From: Lumbricus rubellus
Lineage: Eukaryota; Annelida; Clitellata; Crassiclitellata; Lumbricidae
NCBI GenBank assembly: GCA_945859605.1
Contig: OX243827.1
Location: 2,895,567 to 2,959,566 of the forward strand
Direction: 5' to 3'
Length of the DNA: 64,000 nt
The translations under genes were made by a program, and so were the position numbers. Positions 1 through 10,499 of the stretch are shown here, piece after piece; position 1 is the first letter of the stretch, and every line of letters begins with the position of its first letter. The notes beneath the pieces were generated by a model that had not been told where the DNA came from, ran no database searches, and saw nothing but the letters and a program-made list of their open reading frames with translations.

Positions 1-587
1 ATTGAACTAGTGCTGTATAGAAGTCACCAGATTATTTATGAAGATGGTGAGAAAGAAAGAATGGCAATGTAGCCTATATACTGTGAAAGCTGATTTGCGT
101 GGCGCATGTGTCTTGGTATGCTTCACACTTCACCATGTTGTTTGTACACGGTGAGTGCCGATTATACTTCTCATCTGTACAAGTGTAGCACTCCAACGAT
201 TCAACCCCTGCAGAAAAATTAAACAACGTAAAATTTAGCACACTCCAACTGCAATTAAGGCAGTGATCATGAAAAAAAATCATCGACATGTCTATAATAC
301 AACCCGGTAATTTGTGTAGGCCTAGCTCCACTGTTTCAGTGAGCAAGGAGAATGATCAGTCAAGGCTTTCAATCAATTCGGTGTAGGCCTAGACCTATGC
401 TTAGCCTACTACCAATATCCCCATGTAGCTCATAGAACTCATATAAAAATTCAGAAAACCCGTTGATAGACTCACTGATCACCTAGTTGAATTCAAGGCC
501 GAGTCTGCAGTCACTTATCGTTCAGTGGACAAGCAGAACTCGCAAACCTAAACAGTAAACAACCTGCAGGCCTAAACAAATCGGAGT

Positions 588-806
588 CAGCATGGCGGCG
601 CCAGGATTTCAGTTGGGGGGCTGATTTTCCGGAAACATTTCCATTGTTTTCCGCCAAAATTTGTGATGAACTTTTTTTGTCATCAGCTTCAATTTTTTTG
701 GAGAGGGGGGACTGAACGTCGAAATTTGTCATTTTTACATGGGGAAAAATTGGAGCGCATATTTGGGGGGCTTAGGTTCCTAGCCTCCCCTCTGTCGCCG
801 CTACTG
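588..806. mobile_element. hAT-type MITE (CAGTGGCGGCG family), copy 1
   Basis: Starts with a slightly altered CAG-ATGGCGGCGCCAGG and ends GTCGCCGCTACTG, an imperfect terminal inverted repeat. The interior (a CATTTCC motif, AAATTTGTGATGA, G-runs, TTTTTACATGG) matches the copy at 45114-45335. No open frame is plausible. The flanking 8 bases match poorly, so this copy is old. The hAT assignment rests on the CAGTGGCG-type ends and on the better-preserved copy. Confidence 0.7.
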
Positions 807-1560
807 GTCGACTTTGCCGCTTATTAGACCTAACAATCAAACACCGTCAATGAGATTTATAGCTTACTTGAAACGAGAATTCCCGAAATGATCATCAACA
901 GCAACTGAACAATCATCGTTGCATATATAGCCTAGGTTTGGCTCTTTCACAGACTATCATGAGAAAATCCAAGAGTTCTGATCGAGACTGTTTTTTAAAA
1001 AAAATCCCGTGATGAGAGCTCTTTGTAAAGCTGTAGGGCCTACTCAATTCCGTGTTAGGAAATAGATTCACGAAAACGACGACTATAGTGATGGCCAACT
1101 AACTGCATGTTTACAAAATAGTTCAAGGTATGAAATGATTTTAACTCTATAATACGCGTAGGTATCCTCGTTTGAACGCTTATCATTGCTAATAGAATTG
1201 GACTTTATCCGGTTGACTCAAGGCAAGACGAGAGCTTATCAGATAAGAAGAAGAAGATTGTTGCAGGTAGGCTATACACTGATTGGCCTTTACCTGTCAA
1301 TCAGCTTTCAGATGAGCCAAACGTCGAACGAACCCATCGCTTGGTCAATTTGGTTTTCCCAATGACACAGAGACGTGGACGGCAGACTAGGCCTATCCTT
1401 GTGGAAAGACTGGCGTGTCTCCTTCCAACTTCCAAGTGCCAGCTTCACTTATAGAATGCTAGTGGATTAGGAATCCCATTGACATCTTTCTAGCCTTGAG
1501 CGGCACTTCATATACGCTCCTCTTTTCAGTCAATTTAGCAGACTTTATGTAGCACTGAAA
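807..1560. other. Unassigned DNA
   Basis: No gene or recognisable repeat was seen apart from short stretches with AGGCCTA palindromes. Small open frames here have no recognisable motif. Confidence 0.5.
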
Positions 1561-1585
1561 ATAATTGTATTTTTCACTGACTTTA

Positions 1586-1690
1586 TTAGGGGGAGAGGGA
1601 GGGGGAGGGGAGGGGAGGGGGAGGGGAGGGGAAGGAGGAGGAGGAGGGGGAGGGGAGGGGGAGGGGGAGGGGAAAGGGGAGGGGAAGGAC
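1586..1690 (+). repeat. G-rich polypurine tract inside a dispersed repeat
   Basis: About 100 bases of almost pure G and A, mostly GGGGAG/GGGGA units with many G-runs of four or more. Immediately downstream is the sequence GGTCTTTTCTGCCACAGCAA, followed by CGCGTGGCCGGGTACAGCTAG. The same flank occurs in the opposite orientation at 45367-45400, next to a C-rich tract. The pair therefore belongs to one dispersed repeat family, here on the minus strand. Translations of the tract are low-complexity artefacts. Confidence 0.8.
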
Positions 1691-1759
1691 GGTCTTTTCT
1701 GCCACAGCAACGCGTGGCCGGGTACAGCTAGTGTAGGCCTACCGCCTACGTACTACTAC

Positions 1760-2940
1760 TAGCCTACGGTATATTATATTTACTATAATAGGCTACATAT
1801 CAATTGTTGCTGCGATAGTCATTGTTCATACTTTTTATATAGCACATTAATAGCCTAATCAGTATATAGGCCTATTAGGCTATTAGGCAGTCTTCGTTAC
1901 CTAATTTACCTACAATATTATCTCCGTACAGTACGTAGGCCTATACTTTATGCTTAGCCTATGTCTGTCTGTTTATAAGCATACATAATCGTAATCGTGA
2001 TCTCGAAACTTCAACAGCGTCCACAAAAGCTAAGTCAACTACATGTAGGCTAGCTGTTCATTGACAGGCGCTCAATCAAAACAAAATGTATAAGCAAAGG
2101 TCAAGATCCGGAGAGTCAGACGAGTAGCTAGACAGAAAGCAAAGTTATTCCAAATGGAGGAACCAATTGGTACCAAACAACACCAAAATTGCTTGATGCT
2201 GTGTCAGAGCAGATAGTGGCTCCTAGCCTCTAGCTAAAAAAATAATGTCCAGCGCCGCTACTGCGATTGGAGGCCTCGTTGACTGTTGGTTTGGCCGCAG
2301 TAGGCTATAGGCTACTGTGGTTTGGCGTCAGCTAGAAAAGGTATAAACAGCTTTAAAATTCATTCCATGAAAGCTATTAGCATGCCATGTGTTAAATTCT
2401 GCAGGCACTTTTGCTCAAAGCAGTACATTGAGCTGGTGCAAAGCGTTTAGCCTTAAAGGCCAAGTTTCTTCTCTCCGAAGAATGTTAATTTATAGGCGTG
2501 GCTACGGAGATCTGCGGGCCAATGACCACGGGTTCGAAATCTGGCTGACACATAAGCCCTAGGACAGGTAAAATTGTATACCCGCTAATACAGAATAATC
2601 TGCTGGCAGGGGTGGGGAATTATTTTGTTCCTCCGAGCCTGCTCCTCAGCTAGACAGCGTGGGGCTTCTCAATTGTTGGGCCTTCGAGTTCTGCCAAGGG
2701 CCAACAATATCAAGGCAAGGTGGTATTACATAACTTTAGACTCCTTCCCTTCTCAACTCCCATATAAAGCTCTAGCTGGTGCCGAGACTTACCGGCCCAC
2801 AGCTGCACGATGTTTTCTGTGCCACCACTATAGCTAATCTGCATAAGACCAGGTCAAGTTACCAGGCTATACAGTGAGACTGGACAGATGACTGGACAGT
2901 TTACTGGCAAGGTGTATGTGGACTGATCTTGGTTCACCAG
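1760..2940. other. Unassigned DNA with a repeat end
   Basis: No gene found. Around 2250-2262 the sequence GCGCCGCTACTG resembles the right end of the CAGTGGCGGCG MITE family and may be a fragment. AGGCCTA palindromes recur. Confidence 0.4.
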
Positions 2941-2947
2941 CCTATAT

Positions 2948-3090
2948 CAGGGTGAGAATTGGGGGGTTGGGGGTTCAACCCCCAGTCTTTCTTAGAGCCT
3001 CATAGTAAAGTCTGTTTTTCACACCCAAATTCCAAGTGGATAATGGTCCATCCCCCCAGTTATTTTTCCACAATTCTTACACTGCCTACA
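2948..3090. repeat. Dispersed repeat (GGGGGTTGGGGG type)
   Basis: The block with GGGGGGTTGGGGG, CCCCCAGTCTTTCTTAGAGC and TTAAAGT/GTAAAGTCTGTTTTTCACACCC is repeated at 37818-37960 with the same order of motifs. It is an interspersed repeat of unknown class. Confidence 0.6.
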
Positions 3091-3559
3091 AACAAGGTTC
3101 CTTCAATGCATCTTGACCTCCAGGTGTACGTGTACCTTTGTTTATAAGTCTGGGCACCAGATATAGCTTTATACAGTTGAAATCTCAATTGACAAACTGA
3201 GAAGCCAGCCAGTGTAAACTGATTATAATACAACAACAAGGCCCAACAATTGAGAAACTGTCTATTATCTGCAAGCCTGCAAGGTGTGTATGGATCTTGG
3301 TCTAGTTGAGGAGTATGCTTGGAGGAACAAACAATTCTACCTCCCCCACCAGGAGAGTATCCAAACATTGGAAGGGCTCGATGGTCAGCTGTATTAGTCT
3401 AAATAGCCTACAAACATGTATACATATAAGTTGGTGTACAGTCGACCTAGATTCTTTCCTCCCCCTCCCTTGAGACATGCCAACCGTACGGTCATCCCTG
3501 GGATCATTAGTGCAATGATATCGGAATCTGTCAGTCAAACTTAAAGCAGAGGGTCATTG

Positions 3560-3804
3560 CTTAAGCCACGCCTACGCCAACCTTGGGCTTTAAACAGCGT
3601 TTTAGAAAATGGTGATTTTCTAAGTTACGGTGCTATACAAATTCTCTTGCTTACTCACTGACTTAGTCATACGTCATGACTCACTTAGTTTTCAGGGAAC
3701 CAGCGTTGTCCAGCGCATTGTGGGTAGGCATCAACTGTTTTCTTGCGAAATTCATTTTTCAGGAAATTGTTTAAAATCTTCTAGATTTAATGTAGATTTA
3801 TTCG
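3560..3804 (+). promoter_or_regulatory. Probable CREB promoter and 5' non-coding exon
   Basis: A GTAAGT donor follows position 3804, and the sequence before it has no long open frame joined to CREB, so it may be a 5' untranslated exon spliced to the exon at 4408. A CRE-like ACGTCATGA lies at 3671-3679. The transcription start is unknown. This is inference from splice-site sequence and position. Confidence 0.4.
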
Positions 3805-4234
3805 GTAAGTATTTTATTCGTACAGCTGTGATGTCGCTATGGTTAAAAGTTGTGTGACTTACTGGTGTTATCTGTCGTCGTGTTATAGAAGGCGTTACTT
3901 GTAGCATTTCGGTTGGGTGGTCTACCAGAAAGTGTCAACTTGTATTGGAGATGATGGCTGGATACTTAGTTGATGTTACGAGTGCTGAGATAATAATAAT
4001 GTATTGAGATGATTGCTGACGAACGGTGTTATCGTTTATACTGACTGCATTCGATCTGGGGAATTGTGTTACTAACACCGGAAATGATCTGGCAAATTCG
4101 CCAAGGACCTTGATTGGGTTTACCCCAATTCTCGAAACGATTCTCTGATTTGATGAAAATGCAAACCTAGACATATTTTCCCAATCAACTTTTCTGAAAT
4201 CTGAAAAACTTCTATGGACAAATATTATGTCGTG

Positions 4235-4300
4235 CTTGAGTCGAGAATGCCTCTGAGTAGTCCCCTTGAAGAGGCGCTATAGAAATTCATGAATGGCTGA
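4235..4300 (+). repeat. SINE tail fragment in the CREB 5' intron
   Basis: The string CTGAGTAGTCCCCTTGAAGA followed by GGCGCTATAG matches the tail of the tRNA-SINEs at 59.7-60.1 kb read on their own strand. It is only a remnant. Confidence 0.5.
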
Positions 4301-4314
4301 ATCTGGGGTGGTTA

Positions 4315-4372
4315 TACTGGATGTAAGTGTAAGCGTGGCATACACTTACATCCACTTACACTTACATTTGTA
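4315..4372. repeat. Short inverted repeat beside the CREB start exon
   Basis: GGATGTAAGTGTAAGCGTGG is followed by TACACTTACATCC and TTACACTTACAT, giving a hairpin of about 12 base pairs. It lies about 40 bases before the splice acceptor of the first coding exon. Confidence 0.6.
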
Positions 4373-4414
4373 CTTGTGTTCGAATGACATGATTTTTTGA
4401 CGTGCAGGTGGGTC

Positions 4415-7400
4415 ATGGCAGATCAGAGAGATTCGTCAGCACGCGCTGTCATTCGCATTTCAACATCTGGTTCAACAAAGCAGGGAACGTCCGTCATCCA
4501 CACGTCACGACAGCTGACAGGAAGAGAATTTCTAAAGGTCTTTTGCCAGTTTCATTGTTGCGTTTATGTCACAGACTTGTTACACTCATTAATGTTTGTC
4601 TTTTATACAATGACATGAGCAATTTCATTTCTGTACTTGACTCTTAAAAGCACAGCACTCGAAAAACCTGTGGCTTATATGTAAGCCGGGTTTCATAAAT
4701 GTGTTTTGTGCTACATGCAGCTCCTTACAGATGCAATGTTTTTAACATGTAGCTTATTATGTGAAACTTTTTCTTGCTTTACTTGTAACATCATCCATGT
4801 GTTTCTATTAACGTACGCTTAGAAGTTCTTAGAACACGTCAAACGATCCTATCTAGTCTACTGACTTCTATAGCACCATTGTCATAAAACCCAAAGACAA
4901 CATCACTGGCATAAGTGAAACTACAATAATGAGTAAGTATCCAATGTGAAGGAAAGCCTACCTGAAACACCACGATTGGTCAAAGAAACAGGAGCCAAAG
5001 TCATTGATTACAACGGGGTCAAATGTTTACAAAGATGGATGTACATTGTACAAGTACTCCAGTATCTGACTGTGCTAAACAATCTCACCTGTGCTACAGA
5101 ATCTTCTGTACGCTGTATTCCTTTTGAAAATGCCACTCCAGTGGTCATGAGATTTATTTATATAGCAGGTAATTGATGTTGACTGAAGTTTTCAATCTGT
5201 TTCTGGACGTGAAAGTCGATTGTGTTAAATTGTTGTTCAGTTGCCATCGAAATCGTCCGACGGTGAATTCATCGGATCAGGAAACGACGACGATGAACAG
5301 ACGGACAACAATGTTCGGAGACGAGAGATCCTCGCACGAAGACCGTCCTATAGGTATTCATTCGTTTTATAACAGACTTTCCAGCTTTGGACTTGACAAA
5401 TGTCTGAGGACAATGGAGATTGTATTGTAAATGAACGTTTATAAAGCGCTTCTCTCAGCGAAATGCTTTTCAGAAGCGCTGCTCGACCCAAAGTGAAAAA
5501 AACAGGACTTTGAAGAGACAAATTCATTTAATGAATGAATGAATTGCGTTACGAAAGTCATTCGATTTGATCGTCAGGTAATGCATTATGCTATATTTGA
5601 AGAGGTTACTTTCTACTTGCGGCTGAGTCAAACATGGGATCTTTACATCAGTATGTGATTGTGTGTTGAAATGAAAGTCTGTGCCAAGTTTCCGCTATTT
5701 CCACTATTTGATTTTGCGATTATGTTGTTTGCAGGAAGTTATTCAACGATCTGACCGGTGATCAGCAGCAGCAGCATCATCATCAGCATCAGCAACTGCA
5801 GGGTTACGTTGTTCGAAAGATCGAGGAAGACTCAAGCGACGGACATATGACGCAAGGCAGCAATGACAACAGCAACGACGACTCAACCTCAGCCATGGGT
5901 AACAATTGTATTGTATTGTGTATGACCACTTAAAAGGCACTTCTCTCACAAAAACCTTTCAAAAGCACTCTCGGTGCGATAAGTACCAATCAACTTTTGG
6001 CAGTATTGCTTTAAAATGTAAACATTTGTCTGTTGTGTCAGGTCAGACGTTTCGGATCGTCTCTCAAGACGACGGCTCCGAGTCCGGTCTTCAGACGCTG
6101 ACGGTTGGCGGAAATATTCCGACGTCTGGCACGACCGCTGTCATCCAATATACTCAAGGCCCTGACGGCGGACAATACTTCATTCCAGGTACGTAGCAAT
6201 GCAGGCTGTGTCAGTTAGTAGATGTAGTCAGATGCTGATTTGGGACGTGGAGCGTTTGGGATGTGACTTTCTCCTCCCCTGTTATGGGATCTTGAGCAAG
6301 TCTTTCAGTGCCATTAGTTGCGTCTAATAAATTTCTACGTAATTGTGATTTTATTATTAGTGTAAAAATGGCGATAATTATCTGTGGAGTCGTATGTAGG
6401 GATGCTGATAGAATTGTAGATGCTGAACGCTTGTCGTTATAATTAATTAATTTTGTGTTACAATTTTTGGGCAACTCTTTTGTGAGCTACTTAAACGAAC
6501 TAAATGAAGTGCTGTCGTATGCGGCATAAGTGAGTGAGCAGTGTCTCTTCACGGATTTGTCGTTTACGAGCTTTTGTTCGTATGCTTTACGCGTTTTGAG
6601 GTTGGGAATGGTGCCTGGTGCTGAATTAGTATATAGCTCTGTTTGTGCTTAAGTTCGCAGGTCTTATCTGGGTTGAATATTTTGAGAGGTTTATAAAGAG
6701 ATGTGTTTTATCTTCCATTGTCCAGTTTTTCACTTTCTTGTAGGTTATGTGGACTGAACTCTGTAGCACTCAGAACTTTATTTAATCAGTTTGGATGAAA
6801 GATACTTTGGTGAAAATCAATATTTCCTCTTTGTTAGAAACTTATTTTCTTTCCTGCATGGTTGATTTTACATCTGAAACAATTGGCTTAAATTGTAGTT
6901 CAGCAGCTGAGTCCTTCTGGGGTCATGTCTTTTCCGCAAGGAATTATGATGTCTAGCGGTGGAGGTCATGAAGGCGGACACCAAGTGCTTGAAGAGGCGT
7001 CTCGGAAGAGAGAATTACGTCTTCTTAAAAACAAGCAAGTTTTCTTCGTTTTTTATTTGATTGCCATTTTCCTGCCACTGAAATTAGAAAGAGACGATTG
7101 CATTGGATGGGACGATATGCAGTTGATAGGCATGGTTGATTAGAACAGTCTGCAACATGATGAGGTTTATCCGCGATGGAAGATGGAAAACGTGAAGACC
7201 ATGGAAGAACTGACCAGAGACCATCAAGGACGACTTAGTGGTTTAGATGTTGTTAGATGAGGTTGCAAGACTGGCATTGGACAGAGATGAATGGAGAAGA
7301 TACGTTGTCCGATGTGTGGACTTTCATGGGAATGTCTAAGTGCTAAGTTTGATTACTGCTAATGAATGTTCTGCTCTAAATTAATCTAACGTCATCTGGA

Positions 7401-7659
7401 CTAGCATGGAGAGTGTTTTCGTTTCTTGGATTGGTGCTACATAAAGTTCCTTTATAAATATGTGCAATTGACATTTTAAACATGTCGTTGTCTTTTTACG
7501 TTGATCAGGGAAGCGGCGAAAGAGTGTCGACGAAAGAAGAAGGAGTACGTGAAATGCCTCGAGAACCGAGTGGCCGTTCTCGAGAATCAGAACAAGACTC
7601 TAATCGAAGAACTCAAATCGCTTAAGGAACTCTATTGCCAGAAGGAAGTGCACAGTTAA
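4415..7659 (+). CDS. CREB1: CREB-type bZIP transcription factor (6 coding exons)
   Basis: cAMP-response-element-binding protein, a nuclear factor that binds TGACGTCA sites as a dimer and recruits CBP when phosphorylated. Exons read as 4415-4537 (exon opens at 4408), 5241-5353, 5735-5898, 6042-6188, 6899-7034 and 7509-7659; phases agree and give 277 residues. Visible: kinase-inducible motif RRPSYRK, with Ser77 as the counterpart of human Ser133; a Gln/His run after it; a Q2-like activation segment (GLQTLTVGG, IQYTQGPDGGQYFIPG) at about 134-183; basic region and leucine zipper from about 215 to 272 (ECRRKKKEYVKCLENR). The glutamine-rich Q1 region of vertebrate CREB is not seen, so the protein is shorter than the usual 327-341 residues. 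All introns are GT-AG except the one splitting the basic region, which starts GCAAGT. The start Met is the first in exon 4408-4537; an upstream coding exon is possible. Confidence 0.92.
7035..7508 (+). other. GC-AG intron splitting the CREB basic region
   Basis: The only join that keeps the bZIP intact is ...AACAA | GCAAGT ... GATCAG | GGAAGCGGCG, coding N-K-E-A-A-K-E. The nearby GT (7039) would give the wrong frame. GCAAGT is the usual form of a GC donor. The join sits at the same codon as the conserved CREB intron, as I recall it. Confidence 0.85.
7090..7330 (+). repeat. Decayed LINE 3' end inside the CREB intron
   Basis: A short frame reads EVARLALDRDEWRRY, the kind of tail found at the C-terminus of reverse transcriptases such as those at 10.4 and 63.7 kb. 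The frame is broken by stops. It is an old fragment of a non-LTR retrotransposon on the plus strand. Confidence 0.55.
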
Positions 7660-8345
7660 CCTCCGTCGTCGTCGTCCAACGTCAGCTTACGAATTTACAC
7701 GCACGCACACACGCAGAACCTTGTACATCGTCGTCTCCACAACAGACTATTGCAGCGTTACTAAGCGGTGGCATCGTCGTTCCTCTTCTGTTTGAATAAG
7801 ATTTCGTTAAAAGGGACGATGGACTGACTGCACTGGAGCACCTTTGTAATGCGCTGCATTTTAAGCTGAATTCTGTTGTAACGCAGCTTTGCGATAGAGT
7901 GAATTATTACCGGAATCGATTCAGCTGTGGGCTGCACTCTGTGGTGCTGCACTCTGTGGTGCTGCACTGGGTTTGCCGTGTGATGGCTGCGGTTTCGTGT
8001 GGACTCTGTTTAGTGAACGTTGACGATGAATGACCGACATTGATTTGTTTACGTTACACTTTTCTCTTGCCTCTGATTTAGCGGCCTTTTTACGCGAGTG
8101 ATGAGTGCAATAATTGAATCGAAATTACAATAATATTTTATAAATGTAACTGCGCTTGATTTTTTCCTTCCAAAGTTCGTTAAGTGCCATTCAGCAGAGC
8201 ATCAATTGCACTGAGGAGCGGCTGCGAGTGAAGGTTTTTGCTCAATGTATTTTCAGAGATGGCTCGAACTTTGTGGTTGGACTGGGAGCGCTCCTGAGTA
8301 GTAACCTTGAAGGAGCGCTTTATCAAATTTTCAATAAATAAATAA
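7660..8345 (+). other. CREB 3' untranslated region with polyadenylation signals
   Basis: After the stop codon there is no coding sequence up to an AATAAATAAATAAAATAAA run starting at 8333. The last 110 bases (about 8236-8345) resemble the body and tail of the tRNA-SINE family at 59.7 kb, including GCGCTCCTGAGTAG and CCTTGAAGGAGCGCTTTAT. The polyadenylation signals thus appear to come from a SINE. Confidence 0.6.
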
Positions 8346-8781
8346 AATAAATGCTGAGCTCTAACAAATTGGCTGCACTGCCCGAACAAAATTACTTAAT
8401 TATAATCGATATTTGGTAGTGATTTTATTTACAGGGGTAATAGAAAGGTTTGAGCCTTGTTAATGTCTTGTGAAAGTATTTGGAACAGCAAAAAGTTTGC
8501 TTCGGGTTGAATTTCTGTTCTTTTTTTGCTGCTCGGTTGGCAGCCAAGTGTTTGCTGCTGCTGCTGTTGTTGTGGCGAGGTCTGACTGTAAGCCCATCAT
8601 TGCCTTTCCCACTCGATGAATAGCATTCTAGGAGGAATGTAGAACTTTCTCTGTGATTTTTCGCGTGCAGCGTCGTTTGTTAGTATTCGTTCGTTATTTT
8701 TCTACTCAGAACTTGAAATCCAAGCGGTTTGAGGAAACTGCAATTTTTACAGAACTATTCTTGCTACTATTATTACCATAT
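8346..8781. other. Spacer between CREB and a LINE
   Basis: No gene seen. A short CTG/TTG run (8555-8573) is the only notable feature. Confidence 0.4.
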
Positions 8782-8789
8782 ATTGTTAG

Positions 8790-10491
8790 AAGGAAATAAC
8801 GAAGACAGCAGGCCCTAGAATGGGTTCACTCAAGACGAAGGATGGGAAGATAATAGGAGATGAGGAGGAGATAAAGGAAAGGTGGAGAGAGTATACGGAA
8901 GAGTTGTACATGGAAGATGAATGTGTCGAGAAGGAAAACGTCAAAATAGAGGAAGTCGAAAACGAACCAGAGATATTGGAGGTAGAGGTGGAGTGGGCGA
9001 TAAAACAGCTCAAGGACAACAAAGCGCCAGGACATGATGGAATACCTATAGAACTGGTAAAGGCGGGAGATGAAGCAGTGGTGAGAACTATTACAAAACT
9101 ATGCAATCAAATCTGGAGAACTGGGCAGTGGCCGGAGGACTGGAAAAGGTCCGTGTTCATACCAATATTCAAGAAAGGAGACGCGAGAGAGTGTGGAAAT
9201 TATCGAACGATAGCGATGATATCGCACACGAGCAAAATACTTCTCAAAATAATCCACAAAAGAATGGAGAAGACAATCGAAAGGGAATTACCAACCAATC
9301 AAGCGGGATTTAGGAAGGCGCGAGGAACGCGCGATCACATCGCCAATATAAGGTGGATTATGGAGAGACAGAGGGAATACGGGCAACAGGTGCATATGTG
9401 TTTTATAGACTACAGCAAGGCGTTTGATTGCATAGACCATACACTACTGTGGCGGACACTAGTTGAGATGGGAATTCCGAAGCATTTGGTTAAACTACTA
9501 AAGGGCCTCTATGTGGATCAAGAAGCGGTAATAAGAACGGAATATGGTGACACAGGGAAATTTAAAATAAGGAAAGGAGTGAGGCAGGGGTGCATTTTGT
9601 CCCCTTTCCTGTTCAATCTGTATGCCGAGAGAATTATGAGGAGGGCTGGATTGGAGGAGGCAACAGAAGGGGTAAGGATAGCGGGGAAAATACTGAATAA
9701 TCTGAGGTACGCCGATGATACGACATTATTGGCGGGTAAGAGGGACGACCTAGTCGAGTTAATAAGAAGAGTCAGGAAGGAAAGTGAAAAGGCGGGACTA
9801 TACTTCAATGTAAAGAAAACAAAGGTTATGACAACTGCAACATGGAAAAACTTTGAGGTGGATGGAGAAACGATAGAGGTAGTATCGAGCTTCACATTCC
9901 TGGGATCTATGATAGAGAAGGAGGGAAGAAGTGATATGGAAATAAGGAGGAGGGTAACAATGGGGAAAACGGCAATGAACGGTCTGGAAAAGATTTGGAA
10001 GGACAAATACGTGAGCAGGGAAACAAAGAAAAGACTGGTAAGAGCACTGATCTTCCCAGTCGTCCTATATGGATGCGAGACATGGACAAAGACACGGGAT
10101 ATGGAAAAGAAAATCAACGCGTGTGAGATGTGGATTTGGAGAAAGATGCTAAGGATTTCATGGACGGAGAAGAGAACTAACGAATCGGTGCGAGAGGAGC
10201 TCGGAATAGAGAGGGAGGAGACACTGCAGCAAACAGCAACTTGGAGGAAATTGAGCTACTTCGGCCATGTGATGAGATCTAACGGTTTGGAAAAGGAGCT
10301 GATGACGGCATGCGGTGAGGGACGGAGAAGATGCGGAAGACCAAGGAAGAAATGGTTGGATGAAGTACAGGAAAAGTCTGGCATGAGACTGGAGGAACTA
10401 AGAGAGGCGACTAGGGAGAGGATCAACTGGAGAAGATGCACCAGGGCTTTCGCCAGAGCTCCAGTAGCTGACGGCACCAGGTGACCAGGTG
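8790..10491 (+). mobile_element. 5'-truncated non-LTR retrotransposon insertion
   Basis: Bounded by a direct repeat ATTGTTAG at 8782-8789 and 10492-10499, read as the target-site duplication. The element starts in the linker before the reverse transcriptase, so the endonuclease part is missing. It ends a few bases after the stop codon and has no poly-A tail. It lies 0.45 kb downstream of CREB in the same orientation. The protein resembles the group often annotated 'endonuclease-reverse transcriptase'; I do not assign a clade. Confidence 0.8.
8820..10484 (+). CDS. Reverse transcriptase of a non-LTR retrotransposon (open, N-terminally truncated)
   Basis: 554 codons without a stop. It copies the element's RNA at a nicked target site. 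Reverse-transcriptase motifs in order: NKAPGHDGIP (about 70), F-IPIFKKGD-CGNYRTIA, NQAGFRKARGTRDHI, the FIDYSKAFD catalytic block, KGVRQGCILSPFLFNLY, and the active-site block LRYADDTTLL with both Asp present. The C-terminal part has W-RKMLRISW, SYFGHVMRS and GRRRCGRPRKKWLDEV, typical of this family. The endonuclease domain is absent, so the copy cannot be autonomous. The Met used here is probably internal to the parent ORF. An uninterrupted frame suggests recent insertion. Confidence 0.9.
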   Translation: MGSLKTKDGKIIGDEEEIKERWREYTEELYMEDECVEKENVKIEEVENEPEILEVEVEWAIKQLKDNKAPGHDGIPIELVKAGDEAVVRTITKLCNQIWRTGQWPEDWKRSVFIPIFKKGDARECGNYRTIAMISHTSKILLKIIHKRMEKTIERELPTNQAGFRKARGTRDHIANIRWIMERQREYGQQVHMCFIDYSKAFDCIDHTLLWRTLVEMGIPKHLVKLLKGLYVDQEAVIRTEYGDTGKFKIRKGVRQGCILSPFLFNLYAERIMRRAGLEEATEGVRIAGKILNNLRYADDTTLLAGKRDDLVELIRRVRKESEKAGLYFNVKKTKVMTTATWKNFEVDGETIEVVSSFTFLGSMIEKEGRSDMEIRRRVTMGKTAMNGLEKIWKDKYVSRETKKRLVRALIFPVVLYGCETWTKTRDMEKKINACEMWIWRKMLRISWTEKRTNESVREELGIEREETLQQTATWRKLSYFGHVMRSNGLEKELMTACGEGRRRCGRPRKKWLDEVQEKSGMRLEELREATRERINWRRCTRAFARAPVADGTR

Positions 10492-10499
10492 ATTGTTAG

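Noticed and set aside
1459..1762. Proline-rich and glycine-rich frames
   Set aside because: Direct translation of a polypurine/polypyrimidine tract.
9518..10117. 199-codon frame on the minus strand opposite the LINE
   Set aside because: Shadow of the reverse-transcriptase frame with low-complexity Ser/Leu/Phe content and no motif.
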